Shown in pieces: positions 45,057-53,790 of a DNA stretch of 64,000 nucleotides. The position numbers were made by a program, and so were the translations under genes. Each line of letters begins with the position of its first letter. The first letter of the stretch is position 1. The notes beneath the pieces were generated by a model. It saw only the letters and a list, made by a program, of their open reading frames with translations. It was not told the DNA's origin and did no database searches. The stretch comes from Arsenicibacter rosenii (GTDB lineage Bacteria; Bacteroidota; Bacteroidia; Cytophagales; Spirosomataceae): positions 1 to 64,000 of the forward strand of contig NZ_MORL01000002.1 in assembly GCF_001870735.1 (NCBI RefSeq), read 5' to 3'.

Positions 45057-47552
45057 TCAACGGAAGTTGAGATACACCTCAACGCCGTAGTACCGTGGCC
45101 GGCTCCACGCAATCTGATCGCCCCAGTCATACTCCCAGCCGTGCTGAATGAACCGTTTGTTTGTCAGGTTCTTCCCCCAAAGTGCCAAACTCCATTTACC
45201 GTTACGCGGCGCCAGTGAAATCCGGCCGTTGACAATCGTGGCCGCCTTACGGGCAATAACGTCGGAGTTGGAAATATCGTTGAACGCTTTTCCGGTATGG
45301 TTGATGTTCATACCAAAAAACAACCGCATCTGCTCGCTGATGGGTAAGGTATATTCGGGCGCTACCGAGAACGTAAAGTCTGGCGCTTTCAGGAGCCGGT
45401 TCCCTGCATAATTGACCGGGTTCCCCTCATCGTCGGTACCAAACGGAAAGTCGATGTACCGGAAATGCAGATAACCCATCGATACATCAGTCCGGAAGTT
45501 TTTTAACATCCCCGAAAATTCGGTTTCTACACCCCATCCGCGGGTTTTGGGCGCATTCGCTACCCGTACGCGGGTGCCCTGATCCAGCAACTCCTGCTTG
45601 TTGAAGTAATCGGTATAAAATACAGCCGCGTTGAACCGGGTCCGTTCGCTGAAACGCGATTTGAAGCCAAGCTCATAGTTGTTGACAAATTCCGGTTTAA
45701 ACACCAGCCCGGTGCCTTCAGGGTCTTTGGTAACAGACGTGTTGAAACCCGCGCCTTTGAATCCTCTGGCAAACTTGGCATAGCCCATTAAATAAGGCGA
45801 AAAACGGTAGTCGAGCCCCAGGTCATACGACAAGGCTGTGTTATTGGCTTCCCGCCGGACGGGGTCGTTCTTGCTGCCGACATTAACGGCGTAGATATTA
45901 ATCAGCTCAAAAGGTACGCCGTTGGTATATTGATTCCGGATACGCTGCCAATAGTCGAGTGTGCGTTTTTCGGATGTAAGCCGCAGCCCGAAATTAAGGT
46001 GTAGTTTTTTCGACAGCTCATACGTTCCCGACCCGAAAGCGGCCAGGCTCCGCGAATGGATCTGGCTGTTGGTTGTATATCCTTCATTGTTGAACAGCTG
46101 ACCGTTCGGAATCGGCTCTCCTTTCATCTCTTCGCCGATAAGCATAAAATCTTTTTCGAGCGTGAAGGTATCGATGGCCGCAATCTGTTCGGTCAGAAAA
46201 TAAAGCCCGCCGATGTACGAAAACTTTTCATCGCGCGGCGAATGGATACGCAACTCCTGACTGACGTTTTTTAGTTTTTGGGTCCGTCCCCAAATAGACA
46301 CATTGGCCGATGCCACATCGTTGTCACCGAAATAGTCATCTACCGAATTATTGAACGCGGTAATGGAGGTCAGGGTATTGCGGCCAAGTTTAAATTCGCC
46401 CTTGGCTACCGTACCGGCCTGGTTACGCTTAAACGTATTCGGTACACTCTGATTGGTGTGTAGCCCCTCATCGGCCGGGATACCCAGTGGTTCATAGTCG
46501 GGCTTACCGGCGTAGACAAAGGTGTTTTCGGCGTTGCCGTCCTTGCCGTAGTAAGCACGCAGCGTAACGGCAATGTTGGGGTTTGGTGTATAGAGCGCTG
46601 ACGCCCGGAAGCCGTAGAAGTTGGTTTTATTGGTCGCTTCGATGGCGGGTACCTGATCCTTGATATAACCCTCACGGCTGGTATAAGCCCCCGTTACCCG
46701 TACCGCCAGTTTGTTTTTAATGATTTCGCGGTTGAGTTTGGCCCTGGCCTGAAAGAAATTATAATTGCCGTAACTCAGTTCAACCTGACCATTATTAGCC
46801 AGTTCCGGTTTCTCGGATACGACGTGGATAACGCCGCCGATGGTATTTTTACCAAATAAAGTGCCGTGCGGACCGCGCAAAACCTCAATCCGGTCAATAT
46901 CCATCAGCGTCGAATTAAAGGCAAAGCTCCGTGAAAAATAGACGTCGTCGATATAAAGCGCCACAGTTGACTCAAAGCCGACATTGTCGAAAACCGTTGA
47001 CAGCCCCCGGATGGAAAAAGAAACCTGTGAGTTAAGCCATGAATCGGTAATCAGGTTCGGCACGTTGTTGAGCGACTCCATCGTGTTATACACGCTGCGG
47101 CGTTCCATATCCCGTTGTGAGATCACCGAGGCCGCCACCGGCACTTTCTGCAGGTACTCTTCAACACGGTTGGCGCTCACAACAATGTCCGACAATTGCA
47201 TGTCATTGCTAATGAGCTTGAAATCAATGGTCTGGCGGCGGTCTGGTGTCGGACGCACGGCTTTTGACTGATCCCGGAAACCAATAAACCGCACCGCCAG
47301 TTCAGAAGGCTGGGTAATGCTGATCCGGTAGCGGCCAAACTGGTCGGTGATGGTACCCCGGTTGGTGCCTTTAATAAAGACCGAAGCGCCGACCAGTGGC
47401 TCATCATTGGACGCCCGCGAAATCCGGCCGGTAATGATGGTACTGTTTTGCGCCTTTAGGGATTGCAGGCTGGCCAGGCTTACCAGAAGAACAAACACAG
47501 CCCGGAAACAGGTATTGTGCTTCGTGCCAAAACGCGGTAAAGTTATATTCAT
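45057..47552 (-). CDS. TonB-dependent receptor, siderophore/cobalamin-like
   Basis: An 831-aa outer-membrane transporter with a signal peptide ending LKAQ, a carboxypeptidase-regulatory-like domain (about 40-115), a plug domain (about 135-245, with VPVAASVISQRDMERRS and IDRIEVLRGPHGTLFGKNTIGG) and a barrel ending in YYGVEVYLNFR. The plug motif RGPHGTLFGKN is typical of receptors for siderophores or small cofactors rather than SusC glycan receptors. It is the last gene downstream of the NAD-salvage cluster (38 bases after the coiled-coil gene), so co-transcription is possible. The ligand is unknown. Confidence 0.9.
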   Translation of the reverse strand: MNITLPRFGTKHNTCFRAVFVLLVSLASLQSLKAQNSTIITGRISRASNDEPLVGASVFIKGTNRGTITDQFGRYRISITQPSELAVRFIGFRDQSKAVRPTPDRRQTIDFKLISNDMQLSDIVVSANRVEEYLQKVPVAASVISQRDMERRSVYNTMESLNNVPNLITDSWLNSQVSFSIRGLSTVFDNVGFESTVALYIDDVYFSRSFAFNSTLMDIDRIEVLRGPHGTLFGKNTIGGVIHVVSEKPELANNGQVELSYGNYNFFQARAKLNREIIKNKLAVRVTGAYTSREGYIKDQVPAIEATNKTNFYGFRASALYTPNPNIAVTLRAYYGKDGNAENTFVYAGKPDYEPLGIPADEGLHTNQSVPNTFKRNQAGTVAKGEFKLGRNTLTSITAFNNSVDDYFGDNDVASANVSIWGRTQKLKNVSQELRIHSPRDEKFSYIGGLYFLTEQIAAIDTFTLEKDFMLIGEEMKGEPIPNGQLFNNEGYTTNSQIHSRSLAAFGSGTYELSKKLHLNFGLRLTSEKRTLDYWQRIRNQYTNGVPFELINIYAVNVGSKNDPVRREANNTALSYDLGLDYRFSPYLMGYAKFARGFKGAGFNTSVTKDPEGTGLVFKPEFVNNYELGFKSRFSERTRFNAAVFYTDYFNKQELLDQGTRVRVANAPKTRGWGVETEFSGMLKNFRTDVSMGYLHFRYIDFPFGTDDEGNPVNYAGNRLLKAPDFTFSVAPEYTLPISEQMRLFFGMNINHTGKAFNDISNSDVIARKAATIVNGRISLAPRNGKWSLALWGKNLTNKRFIQHGWEYDWGDQIAWSRPRYYGVEVYLNFR

Positions 47553-47590
47553 GGGTACAGAGTCAGAAAGAGGAGAGAGAGAAGGGAGGG

Positions 47591-48388
47591 TTATTTGTCG
47601 GAAGTGCCTTGCAGTTTTCCTTCCAGAAGCCGGAACGTTTTTTCACGGTACAATTTGATTTTTTCCTGATCGCGCTGTTCTTCAAAGGGCTTATTGCTGT
47701 ACCGGGTCTTTTGCAGCAGCCGTGTTTCACCGAACACGATGCACTTCTGCGGGTCGTAGAGATGAGGTTTAATCCGGATTTTCAGTTCCAGAATGGTATC
47801 AAGCGTTTTATCGAATACCCACCATGCTTCGGCCTGGTCGTTAAAGTTGCGGGTAATCTGGATTTCATCGTCTACAAGAGCATCGTCGTACTGAAAGCCC
47901 GAGCCATCTTTCGCCAGGCTCTGCAGAAACTCTTTCCGGACATCGCTGGCCGAAAAATTATAAATCCGGACAATTTTATCGTCAATCAGGCTTTTCTTAT
48001 CATACTCAAGCACGCTGATTTTCTGATAGGCGGCTTTAAGATCGGCCGTCTGACGGGCAATAATCTGCTCCAGTCGTTTGACTTCCTTGATCTGATCGCT
48101 CAGTCCGCTGTTCAGATTACCGATGGTTTTCTGGAGTCCCTGAATGCTGTCGTTACGTTGGAGAAGTGTTTTCTGAAGGCCGGCAGTGATGTTCTGCAGT
48201 TGTGTTTTTTCAGAGCCTGCCTGACGCAGGGCGATTCGGAGATTCGTGTTTTGCTGGGTAAGTGTGGCGATTTGTTTCTTCAGGTCATCGGTGGGTGGAG
48301 AGGCCGGGGTTTGTGCCGTTATATCCTCTCCACAAACGAGTACCAAAATAAAGATTAAGAAAGCTTTACGGTCCATAAGGGTACACAT
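47591..48388 (-). CDS. Exported coiled-coil protein of unknown function
   Basis: A 265-aa protein with a signal peptide (ending EDITAQ) and a long coiled coil (about residues 33-130, heptads LKKQIATLTQQNTNLRIAL and on). A globular C-terminal domain follows with alternating basic and acidic strands (RIYNFSASDVRKEF, DEIQITRNF, LYREKTFRLLEGKL). A second ATG at 48376 gives an equally good signal peptide. It sits between the SDR gene and the TonB receptor, with short gaps on both sides. No family is recognised. Confidence 0.65.
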   Translation of the reverse strand: MCTLMDRKAFLIFILVLVCGEDITAQTPASPPTDDLKKQIATLTQQNTNLRIALRQAGSEKTQLQNITAGLQKTLLQRNDSIQGLQKTIGNLNSGLSDQIKEVKRLEQIIARQTADLKAAYQKISVLEYDKKSLIDDKIVRIYNFSASDVRKEFLQSLAKDGSGFQYDDALVDDEIQITRNFNDQAEAWWVFDKTLDTILELKIRIKPHLYDPQKCIVFGETRLLQKTRYSNKPFEEQRDQEKIKLYREKTFRLLEGKLQGTSDK

Positions 48389-48429
48389 TTTTTATAATGG
48401 TAAATATAGACGAACTTTCAAGTATTCAA

Positions 48430-49251
48430 TCAAGGTAGACTGTAAAAAAAGTTAAGTGGATTGGCGTATTGATACGTGTATAGTAACTGGTTGGTAAGTT
48501 TTTGATTACTAACCAGTTTGAAAGATATTGGTTCGGCACTTTCGGTAAAAGATGGCATCGCAACCTGCAGGTCAGTACAGCTCTTTTCGTAGACCTCCCG
48601 ACGGGTTGGGTGTATAGGCGCAACCACATTAAATGTACCGGTCAGTGATGTCCGGAGCAGGGCCGTAATGATCCCGGCCGCATCGTCGCGATGGATATAG
48701 TTGACGGGTACGTCGCCGGTCGAAACAGTCTTGCCGGCAACATACTTACCCGGTATACGTTCGTAGCCCATCAGTCCTCCGCAGCGCAGAACGGTCACCA
48801 GGCGGTCGCCCGGCATCGTGAGCCACGTTTGCTCGGCTGTTACGAGCGCGGGGGCGGCCGATTGTTCAGCAAGAACGACATCAGTCTCAAAAACTTCACG
48901 GTTCAGTTCGGGGTAAACCGACGTAGAACTGATGTAAATGACCCGCTGAACCGCCGACTGCCCGACGGCCTGCGCCAGATGGCGGATCTGCTCCGGATGA
49001 AAGTCGTCGCCGAACTTGCCGGCCTTTGGCGGAATATCCACGATCAGTATATCGGTGTCGAGCAACGCTGTCAGATCACCGGCTGGTTCGGGATTTAGCT
49101 GTACTAAGCGGGCATCAATGCCAGCCGCCTGAAGCACAGGGAGTTTGTCGGGCGTTGTGGTACTGCCTTTTACCGCATACCCTTCCTGAATCAGTTGTTT
49201 TGCCAGTGGCAGGCCAAGCCACCCGCAGCCGAGGATTGAGACCGTTTGCAT
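48430..49251 (-). CDS. NAD(P)-binding SDR-family oxidoreductase/epimerase-like protein
   Basis: A 273-aa Rossmann-fold protein of the atypical extended SDR group (YeeZ-like). The nucleotide-binding motif LGCGWLGLPLA (about 7-17) is present, with YISSTSVYPE in the catalytic region (about 105-114) but no clear following YxxxK. RCGGLMGYERIPGKYVAG and YIHRDDAAGII are typical of the family. The start codon lies six bases downstream of the prs-like stop, so it is probably translated as the fourth gene of the NAD-salvage operon. Its substrate is unknown. Confidence 0.8.
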   Translation of the reverse strand: MQTVSILGCGWLGLPLAKQLIQEGYAVKGSTTTPDKLPVLQAAGIDARLVQLNPEPAGDLTALLDTDILIVDIPPKAGKFGDDFHPEQIRHLAQAVGQSAVQRVIYISSTSVYPELNREVFETDVVLAEQSAAPALVTAEQTWLTMPGDRLVTVLRCGGLMGYERIPGKYVAGKTVSTGDVPVNYIHRDDAAGIITALLRTSLTGTFNVVAPIHPTRREVYEKSCTDLQVAMPSFTESAEPISFKLVSNQKLTNQLLYTYQYANPLNFFYSLP

Positions 49252-49257
49252 GAGTTG

Positions 49258-50109
49258 TTATCGGGTTAAATACGTCATAACCGGTAAGACGGTAAGCGAG
49301 TCGTGAACGGAGTCGAACGTCCGGAACGAATCGGTCGTGTATATGGCGTCAATACCGGCTAACGAAAAGCCTTTGCTGAAAATTCCATGGCTGACGATCA
49401 GGACAACCCGGCCGGCATTGTGTTTTCTAAGTTGTCCGGCAATCCCAATGAAGGTGCCGCCCCCGTCACAGATGTCGTCGGCAATGTAGCAGGTTTTGCC
49501 GGCCAGATCGCCGTCAAATACTTTAAAGCCAGAGAGTTTTCCGGTTTTTACGTCTCTTGTTTTAAGGCATTCGACTACATGTCCGGCCCCGATCACCTGT
49601 GCAACATCATGTACTTTTTTCAACGCCCCGGCATCCGGCGAAACCAGGCACCAGTTACCGGCCGGGAAGCGGGCCTGGTCGTTTTGAATGGCATCGCTCA
49701 CAAAACGGGTGTTGTCAATCGCGTGGCTACGGTTGAGTAAAGCCGTCGACACGTTGGAGTGCGGGTCAAATACGGCAACCTTGTGAAATCCGGCCATGTT
49801 GATGATGCCGGCAATAACCTTGAGCGAAAAGGGCTCACCGTTCGTCATGACGCGATCCATACGAGCCCCGGTCAGATAGCTGATCACTAGTTCAATGCGT
49901 TCGAAACCCAGTGTACTGAGGGTTTGGTGTACCAGTAATGCCAGCAAGACATCGTTGGCATTGGCCATGCGGGTAATGATCCGGCAGCTCTCCCGATGAT
50001 CCGGCAGGCTTTCCGTTTTGATCGTAATATGTGGTTGTCCGTCCGGAAAAAGAAACCGTTCAAAGGCTATGGCCGAAGCTGCTGGTTCGAGTAAGTTGAG
50101 GGTAAGCAT
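49258..50109 (-). CDS. prs: Ribose-phosphate pyrophosphokinase-like protein (NAD-salvage copy)
   Basis: A 283-aa PRPP synthase-family protein, shorter than the usual 315. It has FPDGQPHI, SYLTGARMDRV (ATP-binding flexible region), VFDPHSN (metal-binding), VSPDAGALKK and the PRPP-binding loop DDICDGGGTFIG in place of the usual DDIVDTGGT. It supplies PRPP, the co-substrate of nicotinamide phosphoribosyltransferase encoded 12 bases upstream. This suggests a dedicated PRPP synthase for NAD salvage, separate from the housekeeping enzyme. Start ATG overlaps nothing; neighbours are tightly spaced. Confidence 0.88.
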   Translation of the reverse strand: MLTLNLLEPAASAIAFERFLFPDGQPHITIKTESLPDHRESCRIITRMANANDVLLALLVHQTLSTLGFERIELVISYLTGARMDRVMTNGEPFSLKVIAGIINMAGFHKVAVFDPHSNVSTALLNRSHAIDNTRFVSDAIQNDQARFPAGNWCLVSPDAGALKKVHDVAQVIGAGHVVECLKTRDVKTGKLSGFKVFDGDLAGKTCYIADDICDGGGTFIGIAGQLRKHNAGRVVLIVSHGIFSKGFSLAGIDAIYTTDSFRTFDSVHDSLTVLPVMTYLTR

Positions 50110-50121
50110 ATGCGTGTGTGC

Positions 50122-51597
50122 TTAAAGTTGCTGCAGTAACCGGGTGCGTATTTCATTCAAGGTCTGGTCAATGAGTAATTGGCCGTCGCGGAAAACGGGT
50201 TTCAGTTCGCCTTGAGCTTCTTCGGCCCAGGTACATCGGTCTTTAAGTACCAGCTGATCACTGACCGGATCGCGGTGTACGGCCAGCAAGCCACGTGCCG
50301 AGCGTTTGGTGCCATCGTCGGTTTTAGGGTCCTTAAAAATATCACGCCCAATATGGTCAACTTCTCCATAGGTCGCTTTCATCGCAAAGCCATACGTATC
50401 CCGTGTAACGTATTCGTAAGTGTAGGATCCGATACCAAGTACGACATTATAGCTGGCAAATCCCTTTTGGGCCAACCCCTCCAGAATACGGAGTTGCCGC
50501 TCTGTGGTAATGCTGTCGCCGTAGATCAGGCCAATGTGTGGGTCAAGAAGTTTGTAACCGGTTTCGGTCAGACTCCCGCCGAATATTTCCCACAAACAGG
50601 CGATGGCTCCCTTGTGTTGGGGTGTACCGGACGGTGCATCGGGATCGCCGACGATGATTTTGACCGGATCACCACTGTCGGGCCGGATGACCACCTTCCC
50701 GTTACGAGCCAGAATCGTTTGTTTCAGTTCAGGCAAAAAGCTGGTGATGACCTGCCAGAAATCCCAGGTATCTGACACAATTGATACAATGCCGGTTGGA
50801 TAAACCTCCGTAATCAGCCGGTTAAACGTACTGATCTCGTCGGTTTGCGTACCCATACACATAACACTGTGTTCGGTTGCGGCTACCGAACCGCCGATTA
50901 GTTCCTGTTCGCAGTCGGCGTTGTAATAGGTTTCCAGAAGGTCGATAGCCGGAATGGTGTCGGTGCCGGTGAATGAAAGCAGGTGGGCTGCCCCGCTCAT
51001 CATGGCATCCTCAATCCCCGACATGCCGCGAAACGAGAAATCGTGGCCTTGCCAGGGGACAAAGCTCATATCGTGACCAACGGTTTTCGTAGCATACTGA
51101 CGGAATGTGCGCAGGTACTGAAAGGCAGTGGTTGCTGAGGTACATGGCTTCCAGAGAATCGCACTCATAAGCGTTTCAAGCATATTGGTCAGCCAGAAAA
51201 ACGCCGGTAGTGTATTCCGGATGGTCAGTACCGGTACACGCATGGGGGTCAGCTGTCCTTCAGGTAATGCCTTGATCTCGAGTGGTAAATAACCCAGATC
51301 GTGCAGGTCGGCAATGTGCTGATACGAAATGCTGCCGGGGCCGAGGTAGCTGTCAATCCGGCGGCGATACTGAGTGATTACTTCGTCTTTCGGGCGCCGA
51401 AAAAAGTGTTCGTTAAACTGCCGGATGAGGTACTCTTTCAGAAAGTATTGCAATCCGAAAAAGACTACTTCCTGCGTTTCGGGAATCCGTGACTTGCGGG
51501 GCGTCAGGTTTGAGTAAACAAGGGTCGTTTTGTCGGGGTACTGGAACCTGTGGCCAACCTTGTAGCCATCTTTCAGCAAAAGGGGTAAGGTACTCAT
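50122..51597 (-). CDS. nadV: Nicotinamide phosphoribosyltransferase
   Basis: A 491-aa NAMPT/NadV enzyme making nicotinamide mononucleotide from nicotinamide and PRPP. The N-terminal DGYKVGHRFQYP, the PRPP and substrate site GMSGIEDAMMSGAAHLLSFTGTDT, the catalytic His in VAATEHSVM and RPDSGDPVKII are all intact, and the length equals that of human NAMPT. It lies 12 bases downstream of the NrtR-like regulator gene and is followed by a PRPP synthase, forming a two-step NAD-salvage unit. Expression is probably set by the two palindromes upstream of the regulator gene. Confidence 0.96.
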   Translation of the reverse strand: MSTLPLLLKDGYKVGHRFQYPDKTTLVYSNLTPRKSRIPETQEVVFFGLQYFLKEYLIRQFNEHFFRRPKDEVITQYRRRIDSYLGPGSISYQHIADLHDLGYLPLEIKALPEGQLTPMRVPVLTIRNTLPAFFWLTNMLETLMSAILWKPCTSATTAFQYLRTFRQYATKTVGHDMSFVPWQGHDFSFRGMSGIEDAMMSGAAHLLSFTGTDTIPAIDLLETYYNADCEQELIGGSVAATEHSVMCMGTQTDEISTFNRLITEVYPTGIVSIVSDTWDFWQVITSFLPELKQTILARNGKVVIRPDSGDPVKIIVGDPDAPSGTPQHKGAIACLWEIFGGSLTETGYKLLDPHIGLIYGDSITTERQLRILEGLAQKGFASYNVVLGIGSYTYEYVTRDTYGFAMKATYGEVDHIGRDIFKDPKTDDGTKRSARGLLAVHRDPVSDQLVLKDRCTWAEEAQGELKPVFRDGQLLIDQTLNEIRTRLLQQL

Positions 51598-51609
51598 GGC
51601 AGACTGTGG

Positions 51610-52299
51610 TTAAATTTTAAACTGAAAACCGCTTTTGACTAACTCGTTATACTGTTCACGGTCAAACTCAAACAGCTCCGGGGCACGGTTTTTTTCGCCG
51701 AGCCGCTTTTGGCCGGTAGGTCTTACAATGCCGCTCGCCATCATTTTTTTGTGAAAATTGCGCCGGTCGAGCTTCACATCGAGGATACATTCGTATAAAT
51801 CCTGTAGCTCACTGATGGTAAACTGCGGATTTAAGAGCTCAAAACCAATCGGTTGGTAGGTCGCTTTTGCCTGTAGCCGCTGTATTGCGGTTTTCAGGAC
51901 ATCGTTGTGGTCGAACCCCAGTTCAGGTAGCTGACCGATCGGAAACCAGTTAACATCGTTAGCCATATTTCCGGCAGAAAGCTCAAACCGTTCGGGGTTG
52001 ATCAGGGCATAGTAGGCTACCGATAAAACCCGCCCGCGCGGATCCCGATCGGGTTTGCCAAACGTGAAAAGCTGTTCCAGAAAAAGGCTTGCAATACCGG
52101 TTTTAGTTGTCAGGATCCGGTCTGCTGACGCTTCGAGTGTTTCATCAAGATATAAAAAGCCCCCCGGAATCGTCCACATGCCGGCGTAGGGTTCTTCTTT
52201 CCGGTTCAGCAGCAGCACAGATAGTTGTTTACCGTCATAGCCGAAGATCACACAGTCGACTGTGACGGATGGTTGCGGGTATGCGGATAACGTATGCAT
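51610..52299 (-). CDS. nrtR: NrtR-like transcriptional regulator (degenerate Nudix domain plus winged helix)
   Basis: A 229-aa protein. Residues 10-150 form a Nudix fold and residues about 155-225 a winged helix (FTISELQDLYECIL, RRNFHKKMMASGIV). The Nudix box keeps Gly47 and Glu53 but the catalytic REUXEE positions read R61-I62, T65 and K66, so hydrolase activity is probably lost. This is the NrtR pattern, in which the domain binds ADP-ribose or a related NAD metabolite and controls DNA binding. It is the first gene of the nadV operon. Two palindromic operators precede it. Related members regulate sugar genes, so the effector needs proof. Confidence 0.85.
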   Translation of the reverse strand: MHTLSAYPQPSVTVDCVIFGYDGKQLSVLLLNRKEEPYAGMWTIPGGFLYLDETLEASADRILTTKTGIASLFLEQLFTFGKPDRDPRGRVLSVAYYALINPERFELSAGNMANDVNWFPIGQLPELGFDHNDVLKTAIQRLQAKATYQPIGFELLNPQFTISELQDLYECILDVKLDRRNFHKKMMASGIVRPTGQKRLGEKNRAPELFEFDREQYNELVKSGFQFKI

Positions 52300-52340
52300 T
52301 ACTCTATGTTTGCGTATTGTTTACGCAAACATAGAGTAAT
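52298..52340 (-). promoter_or_regulatory. Operator palindrome 1 (overlaps -7 box and start codon)
   Basis: A perfect 43-bp palindrome with 19-bp arms (ATTACTCTATGTTTGCGTA and complement) around a 5-base centre. Core GCGTA-N5-TACGC is shared with palindrome 2. On the minus strand it contains the -7 element TATGTTTG and reaches the ATG of nrtR. Confidence 0.85.
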
Positions 52341-52356
52341 GCGCCGAATTAGCAAA
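52326..52356 (-). promoter_or_regulatory. Consensus Bacteroidota promoter of the NAD-salvage operon
   Basis: On the minus strand TTTG (52353-52356), exactly 19 bases, then TATGTTTG (52326-52333) match the consensus TTTG-N19-TAnnTTTG fully. Predicted transcription start is near 52319, about 20 bases before the nrtR ATG. Confidence 0.8.
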
Positions 52357-52384
52357 TAGTTAGCGTATTTTTTACGCTAACTAT
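52356..52384 (-). promoter_or_regulatory. Operator palindrome 2 (abuts the -33 box)
   Basis: A perfect 29-bp palindrome with 12-bp arms (ATAGTTAGCGTA and complement) around TTTTT. It shares the GCGTA-N5-TACGC core with palindrome 1; the two centres are 51 bp apart, near five helical turns. It shares one base with the -33 box. It could also form a terminator hairpin for the dacB transcript. Confidence 0.8.
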
Positions 52385-52437
52385 TGAGCCAACGGGCTGT
52401 CTAACACTGTTAGATGGTTTATGCTGTAGATATTACG

Positions 52438-53709
52438 TTAAAAACGCTCGTGAATCTGCGCCAGAAAATCGGCAGTACGCTTCCGGATTTCGGAAACAGT
52501 CTGCGTGAAGTTGTTATGCATCATACTGAACAAAAGTACCTTACCTTTCTTTGTTACGATGTACCCACTCAGGTTATATACCCCCGTCATAGATCCCGAT
52601 TTGGCAAAAATATAGGGTGTCGAGCTGTTATTCATCGTCCGTAATGTACCTGACCGGCCCGCTGCCGGAAGCAGGGCGAACAACCGTTGCTGCGCAGCGC
52701 GGCGGCTGATTTCCTGCAAAAGCTGAATCATTGTATCGGGTGTGAAGACATTATACCGCGACAGGCCCGATCCGTCGACCCAGCGGTCTTGTTTCAGTTG
52801 GCCGTTAAGGGTTTTGTCAATGACGACGTTCATGGCCGTGCGGGCATGGAGCTGACCGTCTGTCTGCGCGGCGCCCATCAGCAGGATATGTTCGGCAAAC
52901 ATGTTATCGCTGACTTGTAACATGCGCTTATACAGCGAGTCGGCCGGTACGCTGCCGTACAGCATCCGTGTGTTAGCTGGTAGCGGCTGATTCACAACGG
53001 TAACGGTGCGTTTGAGGGTGTCGGCGAGTAGCTGCGCGGCCAGTCCTGCCGACCACCGGAACGGGACATCCTGCCGGACAGGCTTTGTAACTACACCTAA
53101 TGTAAAGCGGTTGGCCGCCTCCTGCCGCTGTACGGCGGAGCCTTTCGGGCCAGCTATCAGGCTGTCAGCAAAAAGCCGCGGACTGATGGTCACGGGTTTG
53201 CCGGGTGTACTGGTAAAACGAACCAGATTGCCATAGACCGGCAGCGGGGCCAGCTCGGCGGAATAGTCGTCGTTATAGTCGTCCCAGGCCCAGCCGGCGC
53301 CGAAGCGCTGACCCGTATAGTTGGCTGGTGAGAAAAAGAGTTTTTCGGGGCGGTTACGCAGGAAACCGAGTAAGGCCGTATCGGGCAGGTCAGGATGGAG
53401 CAACAACGGGTGACCGGTACCCCAGAAAATAAGCGAGTCGTTGCGGCTCACGTAGCGAATGGCTGGTAATGAATCGGTCAACGTCATCAGACCAGCCAGA
53501 AACGTGACCAGTTTGGTATTGGAAGCCGGTGTAAAATGGAGGTTTGTATTATGGGCGATGAGCGTTTTCTGCGTGCCGGGGTCGTACAGTGCAAATCCGG
53601 TGAGGTGGTCATTATACAGCGTATTGCGTGTTAGTTCACGGCGTATCTGACGACCTGGTGAACAGCTGACCAGGAGCAGACCGAGCAGGGCAAAAAGGAA
53701 GTATCTCAT
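52438..53709 (-). CDS. dacB: D-alanyl-D-alanine carboxypeptidase/endopeptidase, PBP4 type (S13)
   Basis: A 423-aa lipoprotein (lipobox LLVSC, Cys about 16) of peptidase family S13 that trims peptidoglycan stem peptides. The three motifs of penicillin-binding enzymes are seen: SxxK in PASNTKLV (about 62-69), SxN in VSDNMFAEH, and KSG in AKSGSMTG (in place of KTG). The protein is shorter than E. coli PBP4 (477). Leading strand of its own unit; the gap to nrtR downstream holds that gene's operators. Periplasmic face of the outer membrane or cell wall. Confidence 0.92.
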   Translation of the reverse strand: MRYFLFALLGLLLVSCSPGRQIRRELTRNTLYNDHLTGFALYDPGTQKTLIAHNTNLHFTPASNTKLVTFLAGLMTLTDSLPAIRYVSRNDSLIFWGTGHPLLLHPDLPDTALLGFLRNRPEKLFFSPANYTGQRFGAGWAWDDYNDDYSAELAPLPVYGNLVRFTSTPGKPVTISPRLFADSLIAGPKGSAVQRQEAANRFTLGVVTKPVRQDVPFRWSAGLAAQLLADTLKRTVTVVNQPLPANTRMLYGSVPADSLYKRMLQVSDNMFAEHILLMGAAQTDGQLHARTAMNVVIDKTLNGQLKQDRWVDGSGLSRYNVFTPDTMIQLLQEISRRAAQQRLFALLPAAGRSGTLRTMNNSSTPYIFAKSGSMTGVYNLSGYIVTKKGKVLLFSMMHNNFTQTVSEIRKRTADFLAQIHERF

Positions 53710-53717
53710 CGTTTGTT

Positions 53718-53772
53718 AAAAAAGAAGCAGGGCCACCGCCCCGAATACATAGTTCGTGACGTTGGCCCTGCT
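53718..53772 (-). terminator. Rho-independent terminator of the T9SS metalloprotease-like gene
   Basis: On the minus strand a 10-bp stem AGCAGGGCCA with its complement encloses a 27-nt loop and is followed by a purine pair and a T-rich run, 19 bases after the stop at 53791. Confidence 0.75.
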
Positions 53773-53790
53773 AAAAACGGAGAAAAGATG

